From: Valencia hispanica
Taxonomy: Eukaryota > Chordata > Actinopteri > Cyprinodontiformes > Valenciidae
NCBI GenBank assembly: GCA_963556495.2
Contig: OY747710.1
Coordinates: 40,063,000-40,126,999 of the forward strand
Direction: 5' to 3'
DNA length: 64,000 bases
Position 1 is the first letter of the stretch. Each line of letters opens with the position of its first letter. Below, piece by piece: positions 34,117 to 45,842 of the stretch. The notes under the pieces were generated by a model. It did no database searches, was not told where the DNA came from, and was given only the letters and a program-made list of their open reading frames with translations. The position numbers were made by a program, and so were the translations under genes.

Positions 34117-35353
34117 CAGAGGTGCATCTGAATAAATTTGATTACCATTGACAATTTAATTAATTTCAGCAGTTCAGTTGAAAAAGTGAAACTCCTTCAT
34201 AACTTCATTACACACATTGTGGTATATCACAAGCATTTATTACTGTTAATTCTAATTATCATAGTTTACAGCTGATGAGAATCCAAAGTAATGTTTTTTC
34301 AGATATTTGGAATATTATATAGCTTAATTAAAAAACTTATTTTAAATACAAAATGTTATCACTATGTTACGTCCCATGCAGTCATGGGGGAAGACTGTTG
34401 AGCTGAATGTTGTTCTGTCATTTATCCTCAAAAGTTCATTGCTACAAAAGCTGGCTTTTGGATGGGTGTATCAATGTATGTTACTGGAAAATTAGGTAGA
34501 AGGAAAAGTGTGCTTACAAAATCAGGATCCCATGCAACAGGGAAAACCTTATCTTTGCAGGGGTTGTAACGCAATGCCTATAGAAGAATTTGTGGAAGAT
34601 TCACAAAGTGTAGCTTTGCATATCAAAGAAAGACAATGAGACTGTGTGTGAAAGTTTTGATAGAGTATGCAAAACCAGGAATAGATAAAGGTCTAAATAG
34701 CCTTTCACGGGTAACAGGTATACTGTTGTACTTCGATTGTTAGGATGACTGGAGCCACAGAATCCAAGGTGCATGAGGTGTAGTGTAAACTTTCCAGCAA
34801 TCCATGCCATCTGCTGGTGTTGCTCCATGTTTCTCCCCGCTGACTAGCTTCATAGTAATGCTGATTTAATTTTTCAGCAGGTCCGGCTACCAATACCTCC
34901 CTTAATGAAAAGGGTATCACTGTGCTTTTTTTGCCCAGCAAACTCACCTAGTCCTACACCTCATATAAAAACTTTGATCTATAGTCAAGACAAAGATGAG
35001 AGAAACTGAACCGTACCATGCAGACAAGTCAAAAGTCGCTAGTAAAACAACCAAAATAACACCTTAGCAGAGCTCCACGTTGCATTGATGGAGTAATTTA
35101 TGCACTATTGAGTGAATATTCTGTACAGTACATACTTTATTTTTCACTAATCAAATTTTCTGTATTTTCTTATCAATTCTAAGTAATATCCTACTTTTTA
35201 GAGAAATTGAATATTGGGTCTCCATTAGCTTTACAACTCAGTCAAAATGACAGAGAAATAACCTTTGAGATATGTGTGTAATGAATATCACATTTCACTT
35301 TTTTTTTTATTATAAACTAACTTTTCAAGGATATTCTAATTAAGTACACACTG
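34117..35353. mobile_element. Mariner/Tc1-superfamily element, decayed
   Basis: Flanked by TA on both sides (34115-34116, 35354-35355). Left end CAGAGGTGCATCTGAATAAA; right end complement CAGTGTGTACTTAATTAGAA. Inner subterminal words (TTTCAGCAGTTCAGTTG; AACTTTTCAAGGATATTCTAA) are those of a common fish mariner-like family, also seen at 47664-47938. No transposase is readable in the ~700-bp middle, which may hold other DNA. Confidence 0.55.
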
Positions 35354-35389
35354 TAGATATTAGCTACATTTAAAGACAAGGTCTTAAAG

Positions 35390-35960
35390 CAGATGCTTGC
35401 AGAGACACATTGTAGGTGAATGGTTAATACATCCATTCGTGTATGTGTGTGTTTGTTTGTTGTGATGTGACATCCGGGCCTGGATGGGCTTTGGTGAGGA
35501 AGTGTGTGTTGTGGAGACCTGGCCCTCTGAGATTTGCCTGTTCCGAGAGCAGCGGGCCAGAGGGGGATAATAGAATGTCATTCTGTCAGCTCCTCGGCTG
35601 ATTAGCGAGTGTTTGTTATTTATTGATTGTCTTTCATGGTGAATTATCTATGCACAGGTCAGAGCCGGCATTTTATTCCTGCAGCTCTGATAGCTGGCTA
35701 TTCCCATCCTCACACCAAATCAATGAGCACAAATAAAATGGAATTTTTAAAATGAGGGGGGGTGGAATTAGCAAACATCTCAGCACGGTCGCTGTCATGC
35801 ATATGTTACCGGTGATCCACGCAGCCCTGACATCAGCCTTGTGTTTCCATAAAAGTGTGCTCTCACCGACTATTCAATTTTAGCAGCAGTCGTGTCTCAT
35901 TCTCTTCCAGTCCTGACTGCACACTTTTACCTGAAAATCCCTCTGCCATCAGCAGCTGTC
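35390..35960. other. Candidate conserved non-coding block
   Basis: Repeat-free and moderately GC-rich in an AT-rich setting, with GGCTGATTAGCGAGTG, TTATTTATTGATTGTC and CACCAAATCAATGAGC words. Inference only. Confidence 0.35.
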
Positions 35961-36109
35961 ACGTCTTTCATATTAATCATTTTTATAAAAATACAACAGC
36001 CTTTTGTAATACTATCTGATTGAACTGATCCAGTTACAGATATGCTTATGACTTTTGCATCAGAATATTGATATTTTCTGAAAGCAATTACTCAGTCACA
36101 AACCTTTAC

Positions 36110-36370
36110 ACTTATTGGCACCACTGGTAAAGCTGTGTCCCACGATGCTTGGAAGAGAAACGGCCCCACAGCATCACTCATCCACCACCCTACTTAACAG
36201 TGAGGTGAGGTCCTTTTCCACATATTTATCTGTTGTGTTTTTCGGCTAAAAGTTCAATCGTAGAGTCATTGTAGCAAGGGTCACAGTTTTATTTAAAGTC
36301 CTTGTAGCCTTTCCGAACCTCTACGTGTTTATGATTGGGATGGTCAGATAGAAAATACTTATTCAAACAA
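36110..36370 (-). mobile_element. Tc1-like transposase-region relic
   Basis: CCCCACAGCATCACTCATCC, CCCTACTTAACAGTGAGGTG and GGCTAAAAGTTCAATC correspond to the antisense of the glycine box and following region of a Tc1-like transposase of a different subfamily from the 44450 copy. No frame survives. Confidence 0.5.
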
Positions 36371-38990
36371 CGGATTGACAAATCTAATGAGAAATAGAAA
36401 AAAAAAATAAATGAGAATTACACAATAGGCTTTTAACTGTCAGATTCTGCTGCTGCAATAAAATATACATTTTAAAGCCTCTTACACACCTTTACCGGGG
36501 GGTAGTGACAACTGTGGAGGAGGTAGTATCTATGCTCCTTGTCATTCTTTGAGTCTTTTGTGGCTACAGCACATTACAGCACAGAATCTGACTTGTTGTG
36601 TAACCAGCACAAGAAGTGAAACGTATGCCTAATGATGTGATCATTTTGATGCCCATTGCGTTTTAAGCCCGGTTCACACTGCGTTTTTTGGCTGTCACAA
36701 AGGACTGCTTCATGCCACACTGTACGGCCCAAGATTTCAGTGAGTCAAACTGCATGATGTCTCATTTTAGCAGGACACAGCAATGTCACGAGTATACATT
36801 GCTGAAGAGCATACATCACTAAAAGCTGACAGATACCCAAGATGGCAACTATGAAATGTTATATACGCTGTCTTTGCTGCCAAAGCTCAATAAATTTGGC
36901 TTCTTTGTTGTTCCTGCGTGTAGACTCCATTGTTGCTAATGTTGTTACTGCTACTTACGCATTGTACTCTCGTCACTAGTTTTTTGCGTCATTCCCTGAG
37001 TGTATTTTCTGTGGTCAGTAGCAGACCAGAGTAGTAGAAACTGAATATTGTCAATTATCAATTTATATAGTATTAAATTATTGTAACTTACTTCAACACC
37101 TAATCTGATCTCCAAGGCTTCGTTTTGAGTCCTGTAGTATGTGAGAGAATGACCTCATTTTGTCACGCTGCATCTACACTTCTCCATCCTAGACTTCATT
37201 TATTTACCTCATTTCTTGTTGACAGTGTACAGACACTATTTATGGTGCTCGAGAGTCAACAGCACACTCTCATTCTCTTCCTCTTTCTGCCTCTCTGTGT
37301 TGTCGGTGACGTTTGTGTGCTTGAGATGGATGCAGTCTTCTTTATTAGATAGCATCAGTCTTTTGTCAGACGACTAGAATTGCACAGTGGTGGCTGTCTG
37401 CACCGTTGCACTGGATTTCGCTTTAGTCCTCCGAGGACGATCGCTCAGAGGCTTTTTGTTTAACCTGGCGGCCATGTGATGGGGCCCACTTGGCCTCGTC
37501 ATCCCGAGCATAAAAGGCGTCCGTGTTGGGCCTTCTTCTCAGACCAAACGGCTGTCCGAGGCAGCATTGACTTTCTGTCAGCGCCTGCCCGCTTATTGTT
37601 TGTGAGTTTGATTAAAAAAGAAAAAAAAGGAGAAGAAGACGACAAAAAAATGCAATTACTCAAGTTGGAGGAAACCGAATGCAGACCTTATAGAGATAAT
37701 CACAGACTAATGTGACATTCCTCCCTCACCACAGCTACCAGAGAAAAGACTTTAAGAAGCATAAAAACAGAACGGGTAAAAGAAAAAAAATAGACTGTTA
37801 ATCTATACGGGCAACGATTCTACAGCTTCTATAATGTCTTTTTTTTCAGATCTGTAGCAGAACTGTAATGGCTTGGGGAGAAATTGACTTTTATGAAGCA
37901 TCCAAGCTGCATCTGGTTCACGCCGCATTCATTAAATTAGTCGAAGGTACTGTATTGTTCGCTGCAGCTGCGTCAAAAGAGATGTTTCCGTTACAAGACG
38001 GTCACACGTGGAAACAGTTGCTCCAGATGCAGTAAAATCACAATCATATAATTTTCTTACACCAGTGAACATTATAAAGGAACACAAACACCAAAAGCAG
38101 GCCGGAAAAACATGTGTTACTCACGCAGACACAAAGTCACTCAGACTCCAAGTGAGTGACTGCGGGTGGTATCTGTGCGTGGTGCGTCTCTTAATTTCTG
38201 CCAAGGAAACGGCTTCCAGATGTAACAGTTTCCTGCTGGCCCCGCCCAGTCCAGATGCCAGGTCTGCCAGCAGATCTGCCTCAAATTGGGCACATCTGAA
38301 CAATCATTTAACTCCCATCTTCCCAAAGGCAAACTTTTTTTTTCTTCTATTAATAAATGCTTTTCATCTTTGATTAGACTGGGTAGTGCTGGTGGTGGTG
38401 GTGTGGATATTGCCTTAATCTTGCAACATAAGGTTGTTGTTTTACTGTATTGGTTTGTTGGAGGAACATGTTTTTTTTTTTTTTTTAGGTTTTTGTTTTG
38501 CAACTTTGGTCTGAAAACTGTTGATAGGAGTGGAAAAAGGACATCCTTGGTGGTAAGTGGTTCCAGGTTATGCATACTGCATACTTACTGAATCATGTTT
38601 GCCTTTGGCAACAACCTCAACAAACTCCTGCGATAGTTTAAATCACTAGTGCCCCGCTGCCTTTTATCCTCGGCTGTACATTTTTTAATTAAAGTTTTGA
38701 AAAGATTTTGCAGCAAAAGAAAGATGTTACAGTGTGACTATCTGACTAGTTGTAGCCTTCCACTGTTTTGAGGATTGTTTTTAGCTCCAAGCAGTATGAT
38801 ATCATTGTATGACGGCTGATAACCCAGTTACACTATTGCATATGGCTTGGAACTTCATTTCCGTATGAAAGACAAATGGGTATAGAGAAAGGGACCTGGA
38901 AGATGTAACGCATCTCCTCTAGAACCTTCATCCCAATATACATCCATTGTGCAAAATATAGAAACATGGTTACAAGTCAGTCTCAAGGGA
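36370..38990. other. Unassigned unique DNA
   Basis: 36664-36690 (AGCCCGGTTCACACTGCG) looks like one terminus of a fish DNA transposon, without a partner. 37390-37730 and 38000-38310 are repeat-free and somewhat GC-rich, so possibly regulatory. A T tract lies at 38470-38486. No gene supported. Confidence 0.3.
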
Positions 38991-38994
38991 ACTA

Positions 38995-39995
38995 CTGATA
39001 AGAGCTTCACAAAACATCACTTCAAAAAATAGCTCAGGATAGCAGAGATAGCTCAGGATGACCTAAGCCACTCTAACTATAAGCTTTATCAAAAAGGAAC
39101 GTTGTAAGCCTGGCCTTAAAAGTAGACAGAGTGTCTGCCTCATGGACTAAAACTGGAGGCTGGTTCCACAGGAGAGGAGCCTGATAACCAAAAGATCTGC
39201 CTCCCATTCTGCTTTTAGAAGTCCTAGGAACCACCAGTAAACCTGCAGTCTGAGAGCAAAGTGCTCTGTTAAGAAATATTGAACAATTAGATCTCTGATG
39301 TATGATGGAGCATGATTATTAGGGGCTTTATATGGAAGATGGAGGATCTTAAATTCTATTCTGGATTTAACAGGGAGCCAATGAAGGGAAGCTAAAACAG
39401 GAGAAATGTGATCTCTCTTTTAATATTCATCAGAACTCTTGCTGCAGCCTTTTGGATCAACTGAAGGCTTTTAATGGCATTTTGTAGACTTCCTGGTAGT
39501 TAAGAATTACAGTAACAAATGCATGGACACATTTTTCAGCATCATTCCTGGAGTGGATGTTTCTAATTTTGGCAATACTCCGGAGGTGAAAGATTGAAAT
39601 CCTAGAAACCTATTTAATATGGAATTTGAATGTTATGGCTTGGTCAAAAATAACCCTGAGGTTCTTTACGTTATTACTGGAGGCTAATTTAATGCCATCC
39701 AGATGAAGTGATTGACTAAGCAGTTTCTTTTCCAAAGAAAACAACTTCTGTCTTGTCAGAATTTAAAAGAAGAAAGTTTACAGACATCCATGTTTTTATG
39801 TATTCAAGACATGCCTGTAATCTACCTAACTGGATTCATCGGGATTTATGGGTCAATACATTTGTGTATCATCTGCATAACTGTGGAAATGTATCCCACG
39901 CTGTCTAATGATTTTACCAACTGGAAGCATATATATAGTAAAAAAAGAACTGGTCCAAGCACATAACCCTGTGGTACTCCACAAGTAACTCTAGA
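38995..39995 (-). pseudogene. L2/CR1-group LINE RT C-terminal half, ancient
   Basis: Minus-strand words in order: near 39990 PVEYHRVMCLDQFF (the GVPQGS-like region, decayed), RLQACLEYINMDV near 39800, ILTRQKLFSLEKK near 39740, HLDGIKLASSNNVKNL near 39690, ISIFHLRSIAKIRNIHSRND near 39590, HAFVT near 39520, QTAGLLVVPRTSKSRMGGRS near 39230, PLLWNQPPVLVHEADTLSTF near 39160. The order matches the second half of a fish LINE RT. Stops and frameshifts are frequent; the YADD box and the HITPVL-type segment are not recognisable. Too decayed to produce anything. Confidence 0.75.
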
Positions 39996-40589
39996 GTGTG
40001 AATACATTTTACCCTTACCTTGGAAAACTGCATTGTAAAATGTAGGTCAAGGCAGTGATACCCTCTGTTGACTCTGCTTTACCTGAGCATGGGCGGTATG
40101 AGGCGTGGCTTTCAGCTACTTCCAGAACGGGATGGAGAGCAGAGGCGGAAGCTATAGCTGTTGTAATTTCAAAGTCTCCTTTTCTTCTCCTTGATGACGT
40201 TGTGCTGTGGACCACAGCTTTAATGTGCATCTTGACCAAAGGTGTCAAGTAACGAAGTACAAATACTTCATTACCTTACTTACTTTCTAGAATTGCGCTG
40301 CTCTGGGTGGCTGCATGTTGGAGAGGCTCTGTTGGCTACATATTAAGTTTTGGTTTTTTGTACATTGGTTCCTCTTTTTTCTTGAAGAAGATTGCATTTT
40401 TTTGATCTGTATACTTTCTAGTTTTTGGTGCTGTGAAGCTGGAAGGATTTTTGCTGTAAATGTTTCCCTTTTTGACAATTTTTTATGATGCGTAACCATG
40501 GCAACAATGTGGTTTACAGCCTGGAGCAGCTGATTAACATCACAAAAGCTGAAATAATACCTCAACTGAAGCCGTAAATCCTTGATGAG

Positions 40590-41654
40590 TTGATAAGGAG
40601 GAGACGTGGATGCAGAGCAGGAGCGAAAAGGAGACAGAGAAAGAGGAAGTTCAAGCCATCTCTTCCATCGATCATAATGGGCAACGTAAGATCACTGGCT
40701 AACAAAATGGATGAACTCCAAGCCCTTACAAGGACTCAGCCAGAGTACCGTAAATGCAGTGTTATGTATTTTACTGAGACGTGGCTCCTGGATCATATCC
40801 CCGACTCAGACGTCTGTCTGCCAGGCTTCCTGACTGTACGAGCAGATAGAGATCTGAAGACGAGCAGAAAAAGAAGAGGTGGTGGAGTAGCAGTGCTTGT
40901 CAACAACAGATGGTGTCATCCAGGACATGTTGCTGTGAAGTGTCGTCTTTGCAGCCCAGATGTTGAACTCTTGGCAGTGAGTTTTCGTCCATATTATTTA
41001 CCAAGAGAGTTCACCAGTGTAATTTTGGCAGTTGTTTACATTCCACCTTCAGCCGTTGCCAACACTGCATGTGATGTCATCAGTTCCGTTGTCGCTAAGC
41101 TACAGACACAGCACCCCAATGCATTTGTGGCAATATCTGGTGATTTTAATCATACCTCCCTCTCTACTACACTTCCAACATTTCAACAGTTTGTCAGCTG
41201 CTCTACAAGAGAAAACAGTACCATGGATTTGTTTTATGCAAATGTAAAGGATTCATACACGTCTAAACCAAGACCTCCTCTGGGAAAATCAGATCACAAT
41301 CTTGTTTTTCTCTGTTCAGAATATAAACCACTTGTTCAGAGGCAACCTGTGACAAAACGAACTGTGAGAAAATGGTCACAGGAAGCTGAAGAAGCCCTAC
41401 AGGGTTGTTTTGCAACCACAGACTGGATGATTCTTTGCCAAGCACATGGAGAGGAAATCAATGCCATGACTGAGTGTGTGACTGACTATATAAACTTCTG
41501 TGTGGACAACATCATCCCCACCAAAACAGTGAGATGCTTCCCTAATAACAAACCCTGGATCACCAGTGACCTGAAGGAACTGCTAAACAAGAAAAAAAGA
41601 GCCTTCAGGGAAGGGGGACAGAGAATTACTGAGGAGTATACAGAAGCAACTTAA
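40590..41654 (+). pseudogene. Rex1 ORF2, APE-type endonuclease domain
   Basis: A 354-codon open stretch holds the full endonuclease: NVRSLANKMDEL (the Asn block) at residues ~32-43, TETWLLD (catalytic Glu) at ~61, RRGGGVAVLVNN, VYIPPSAV, ISGDFNHTSL (Asp-Asn block) at ~180-190, TMDLFY, and GKSDHNLVF (Asp-His block) at ~230. Then the linker, with NNKPWITSDLKELLNKKKRA, begins. The first codon of the open stretch is TTG; the first in-frame ATG is residue 30 (MGN), and the true start is likely lost or upstream in another frame. The frame ends at 41654 where a shift occurs; RT continues downstream. All catalytic motifs of the nuclease are visible, yet the complete ORF2 cannot be made. Confidence 0.8.
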
Positions 41655-41655
41655 G

Positions 41656-43425
41656 GTCAATATCAGAGTCAGCAAGGAGGCATACAGGAAGAAGCTGGAG
41701 AACAAACTACAGAGGAACAATATCAGAGATGTCTGGTCAGGAATGAGAAAGATCACAGGCTTTAAGGACAGGAAGGATTAGATAGATGAAAGTCTGGACA
41801 GAGCCAATGAACTGAACATATTCTTCATCAGGTTCAGTTCAGGAACTAGCTCAACATCCCCCTCTCCTGTTCCCTGCCAAACAGACATCCCACTCTCCTC
41901 TGATCAACAGCTTTCCTGTTACACCTCGGATGTTTTATCCTTCACCTCAGCCATGGACTCTTCTAATTCCACAAGTTTGACTTCAACCAAGTCAGGAAAT
42001 GCTGCAACCCCCTTTGCCTCCCCCTCCCTATTGTCTGTCTCCAAAAGTCAGGTGAAGAGGCAGAAACTGAACCGGAACAAGGCTGCAGGTCTAGATGGTG
42101 TCAGCCCCAGAGTCCTGAAGGCCTGTGCTGAGCAGCTCTGTGGAATTCTGCAGCACCTCTTCAACCTTAGCCTAACTCATGAGAAGGTTCCAGTGTTGTG
42201 GAAGACATCCTGCCTTGTTCCAGTACCAAAAATAACTCACCCATCAGTCATCAATGACTATAGACCTGTTGCCCTGACATCCCACATCATGAAGGTCCTG
42301 GAGAGACTCCTGTTGGCCCCCCTGAATAAGCAAACAAGAACGTATCAGGACCCACTGCAGTTTGCTTATCGCTGTGGAGTTGGAGTTGAAGATGCCATCA
42401 TCCACCTACTTCAACCAATCCACTGTCATCTGGACAAAGCAGGCAGCACTGTGAGGATCATGTTCTTTGATTTCTCCAGTGCATTTAACACAATTCAGCC
42501 TGATTTGCTTTGTCGGAAACTCCTGAAGACACAGGTGGAGCCCTTAACAATCGCCTGGATCAATGACTACCTGACCAACAGACCACAATTTGTGAGACTG
42601 AAGAATTGTGTGTCAAACCAGGTGGTCAGCAGCACAGGAGCACCACAGGGGACCGTACTTTCACCATTCCTTTTCACTCTGTACACCTCAGACTTCCAGT
42701 ACAAATCAGAGACCTGTCATCTGCAGAAATACTCAGATGACTCTGCAATTGTCGGGTGTATCAGAGATGGACAAGAAGCTGAATACAGAGAGCTGGTGGA
42801 CCGCTTTGTGACATGATGTGGAAACAATCGTCTCACCTTGAATGTGAACAAAACAACGGAGATGATTTTAGATTACAGAAGAAACAGGGATAAGTCAAAA
42901 ACTGTTTCCATCATGGGAGAAGAAGTGGAGGTGGTTGAGGAGTATAAATACCTCAGAGTTCACCTTGACAACAGACTGGACTGGAGGCGCAACAGTGAAA
43001 CCATCTACAAGAAGGGACAGAGCAGACTGTACTTCTTGAGGAAGCTTAGGTCCTTCAAGGTTTGCAGCAAGATGCTGGAGATCTTCTACAAGTCTGTTGT
43101 GGAGAGTGTAATCTCTTCAGCCGTCATCTGTTGGGGTAGCAGCATCAGAGCCAGGGATTTAAATAGGCTAAACAACCTGATAAAGAAGGCTGGTTCTGTT
43201 CTTGGGACGACTGTGGAACATCTGGAGATGATGATGCAAAGAAGGATTCTTCATAAAATCAAAAAAATTATGGACAACCCTGAGCATCCTCTTCATGAGA
43301 CAGTCATACAACAACAGAGCGTCTTCAGTCAGAGGCTTCTTCAGTTTCGCTGCAATACAGACCGCTACAGAAAATCCTTCCTGCCCACAGCTATCATTAT
43401 CTACAACAACTCCTTAAAGAATTAA
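41656..43425 (+). pseudogene. Rex1 ORF2, reverse transcriptase and C-terminal domain
   Basis: Read in order: VSKEAYRKKLENKLQRNN near 41670; AAGLDGVSPRVLKACAEQLC near 42085; DYRPVALTSHIMKVLERL near 42260; MFFDFSSAFNTIQPDLLCRK near 42460; GAPQGTVLSPFLFTLYTSDF near 42640; catalytic box KYSDDSAIV near 42730; EYKYLRVHLDNRLDW near 42945; RLYFLRKLRSF near 43030; C-terminal FLPTAIIIYNNSLKN at 43425. YSDD keeps both aspartates. Defects: the frameshift at about 41652, TAG at 41779-41781, and TGA at 42814-42816 where tryptophan is usual (T-W-C). Only a few lesions, so a relatively young but dead copy. Confidence 0.85.
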
Positions 43426-43489
43426 ATATATGAGCTATACCAACACTTAATTTCCCTCTGGGATCAATAAAGTATTTTTGAATTTGAAT

Positions 43490-44378
43490 TAAGTAGAAAT
43501 TTTGGGTATTTATACTTTACTGAAGTAATTATCTATGGGCCTACTTTTTACTTCTACTCCTTACATTTTCACGCAATTATCTGTACTTTCTACTCCTTAC
43601 ATTTTAAAAATAGCCTCTTTACTCTTGTTTCATTAAGTCTTATTAAGAAGACATCATAAAAAGATGTGACAACTGGATAGATTATGACAGCGGTTTGATC
43701 ATAATTTTAAACTTCTACCATACTACCATTCTGACACCCCGCTTGTATGCGATCCATTGCATACTGTGCACACTGTTAAATACTGTTAAAATTCTTTTTC
43801 CATATTAGTCCGTTTTCTTTTGCAACGGTAACGGAAAACTCGAAGGCACTTGTCATTTTGACAGATTATAATTCACACCACTGACCATTTGGTGCACACA
43901 CGCAGACATTTTTAGGGTGGAGTTAAAGCGCGGAGTACAAGTAACTGAATCAAATTAATAATAAGAAGATTCCCATGAAGCCATCTGAGCATCATCTCAG
44001 ACCGGGAGGCTTTGGAACGTGACTGTTACCGGTGCGGCTGGTTAAAGACGCACTTCAAAGAGCGCGTGTCGTGCCAAACACCCGTGCGAAAGAACGCATG
44101 CTCCGACATTTTCTGCTGCTAAAGCGATGTGAAGCTGGGTTCAGAGAGTCTTTCCGACCCCTGATCACTTGAATCAGAGAAATGTTCCCTGATTTCTAAA
44201 CTTTGGCCGAAGTGAAGCTTTTAGTTCCAGTCTCCAGTGCGTCAGCGCCGATTCAGCCTCTAGAACAGTGGTTCCCAACCTGAGGTTCGTGGCCCCAAGG
44301 GGGTCTTTAGAGATTGCAGGGATCTGAAAAATCTGTCTGTGCTGAGGCTGTAAGACTTTTGGTGATACTATTTTTAAG

Positions 44379-44381
<3 letters not shown>
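43490..44381. other. Internal hAT sequence with a possible second hAT terminus
   Basis: 43490-43640 is the subterminal hAT repeat region. At 44264 CAGTGGTTCCCAACCTGAGG looks like the terminus of a different, common hAT family; no matching far end was found. Confidence 0.4.

Positions 44382-44449
<68 letters not shown>
44382..44449. repeat. (TA)n microsatellite at the Tc1 insertion site
   Basis: About 34 TA units ending exactly at the Tc1 left terminus. On the far side of the element the sequence is TA followed by (CA)n (46055-46074), so the element landed in a TA/CA repeat tract. Confidence 0.9.
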
Positions 44450-44452
<3 letters not shown>

Positions 44453-44663
44453 TGGCTTGCAAAAGTATTCGGCCCCCTTGAACTTTTCCACATTTTGTCA
44501 CATTACAGCCGCAAACATGAATCAATTTTATTGGAATTCCACGTGAAAGACCAATACAAAGTGGTGTACATGTGAGAAGTGGAATGAAAATCATACATGA
44601 TTCCAAACATTTTTTACAAATAAATAACTGAAAAGTGGGGTGTGCGTAATTATTCAGCCCCCT
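44450..44663 (+). repeat. Left terminal inverted repeat of Tc1 copy 2
   Basis: Reads CAGTGGCTTGC...AATTATTCAGCCCCC and pairs with the right repeat over its whole length. Expected to hold transposase binding sites. Confidence 0.9.
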
Positions 44664-44818
44664 TTGGTCTGAGTGCAGTCAGTTGCCCAGAGACATTGCC
44701 TGATGAGTGCTAATGACTAAATAGAGTACACGTGTGTGTAATCTAATGTCAGTACAAATACAGCTGCCATGTGACGGCCTCAGAGGTTGTCTAAGAGAAT
44801 GTTGGGAGCAACAACACC

Positions 44819-45838
44819 ATGAAGTCCAATGAACACACCAGACAGGTCAGGGATAAAGTTATTGAGAAATTTAAAGCAGGCTTAGGCTACAAAAACATTT
44901 CCCAAGCCTTGAACATCCCACGGAGCGCTGTTCAAACGATCATTCAGAAATGGAAGGAGTATGGCACAACTGTGAACCTACCAAGACAAGGCCGTCCACC
45001 TAAACTCACAGGCCGAACAAGGAGAGCGCTGATCAGAAATGCAGCCAAGAGGCCCATGGTGACTCTGGATGAGCTGCAGAGATCTACAGCTCAGGTGGGG
45101 GAATCTGTCCATAGGACAACTATTAGTCGTGTACTGCACAAAGTTGGCCTTTATGGAAGAGTGGCAAGAAGAAAGCCATTGTTAAAGGAAAACCATAAGA
45201 AGTCCCGTTTGCAGTTTGCCACAAGCCATGTGGGGGACACAGCAAACATGTGGAAGAAGGTGCTCTGGTCAGATGAGACCAAAATGGAACTTTTTGGCCA
45301 AAATTCAAAACGCTATGTGTGGCGGAAAACTAACACTGCACATCACTCTGAACACACCATCCCCACTGTCAAATATGGTGGTGGCAGCATCATGCTTTGG
45401 GGGTGCTTCTGTTCAGCAGGGACAAGGAAGCTGGTCAGAGTTGATGGGAAGATGGATGGAGCCAAATACAGGGCAATCTTGGAAGAAAACCTCTTGGAGT
45501 CTGCAAAAGACTTGAGACTGGGGCGGAGGTTCACCTTCCAGCAGGACAACAACCCTAAACATAAAGCCAGGGCAACAATGGAATGGTTTAAAACAAAACA
45601 TATCCATGTGCTAGAATGGCCCAGTCAAAGTCCAGATCTAAATCCAATCGAGAATCTGTGGCAAGATCTGAAAACTGCTGTTCACAAACGCTGTCCATCT
45701 AATCTGACTGAGCTGGAGCTGTTTTGCAAAGAAGAATGGGCAAGAATTTCAGTCTCTAGATGTGCAAAGCTGGTAGAGACATACCCTAAAAGACTGGCAG
45801 CTGGAATTGCAGCAGACGGTGGTTCTACAAAGTATTGA
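44819..45838 (+). CDS. Tc1-like transposase (DD34E), full-length open frame
   Basis: 339 residues, the usual length for the Tc1 family, from an ATG in ACCATGA context to TGA. Residues ~1-120 form the paired-type bipartite helix-turn-helix DNA-binding domain with the GRPPK linker at 58-62 and basic RRK at 117-119 as likely nuclear signal. The catalytic domain has LWSDETK (Asp152), the glycine box GGGSIMLWGCF at 187-197, QQDNNPKHKA (Asp243) and SPDLNPIENLW (Glu278). Thirty-four residues separate Asp243 and Glu278. It would bind the element's inverted repeats and cut and paste it at TA sites in the nucleus. Odd: residue 245 is Asn where the family, and copy 1, have Asp (QQDNDPKH). Ten differences from copy 1 in residues 131-339. 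Confidence 0.9.
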   Translation: MKSNEHTRQVRDKVIEKFKAGLGYKNISQALNIPRSAVQTIIQKWKEYGTTVNLPRQGRPPKLTGRTRRALIRNAAKRPMVTLDELQRSTAQVGESVHRTTISRVLHKVGLYGRVARRKPLLKENHKKSRLQFATSHVGDTANMWKKVLWSDETKMELFGQNSKRYVWRKTNTAHHSEHTIPTVKYGGGSIMLWGCFCSAGTRKLVRVDGKMDGAKYRAILEENLLESAKDLRLGRRFTFQQDNNPKHKARATMEWFKTKHIHVLEWPSQSPDLNPIENLWQDLKTAVHKRCPSNLTELELFCKEEWARISVSRCAKLVETYPKRLAAGIAADGGSTKY

Positions 45839-45842
45839 CTCA

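Larger units (their letters stand above)
40283..43489 (+). mobile_element. Rex1: Rex1 LINE inserted in the hAT element
   Basis: About 3.2 kb on the plus strand: untranslated leader, endonuclease, reverse transcriptase and a short 3' UTR ending CCTCTGGGATCAATAAAGTA followed by TTTGAATTTGAATT. The hAT sequence is continuous if this block is removed, apart from a few bases, which sets both boundaries. Known, from memory: the FSSAFNT block near 42472 and the QSRLYFLRKLR block near 43020 are the two sites used as Rex1 PCR primers, and both are present. Confidence 0.85.
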
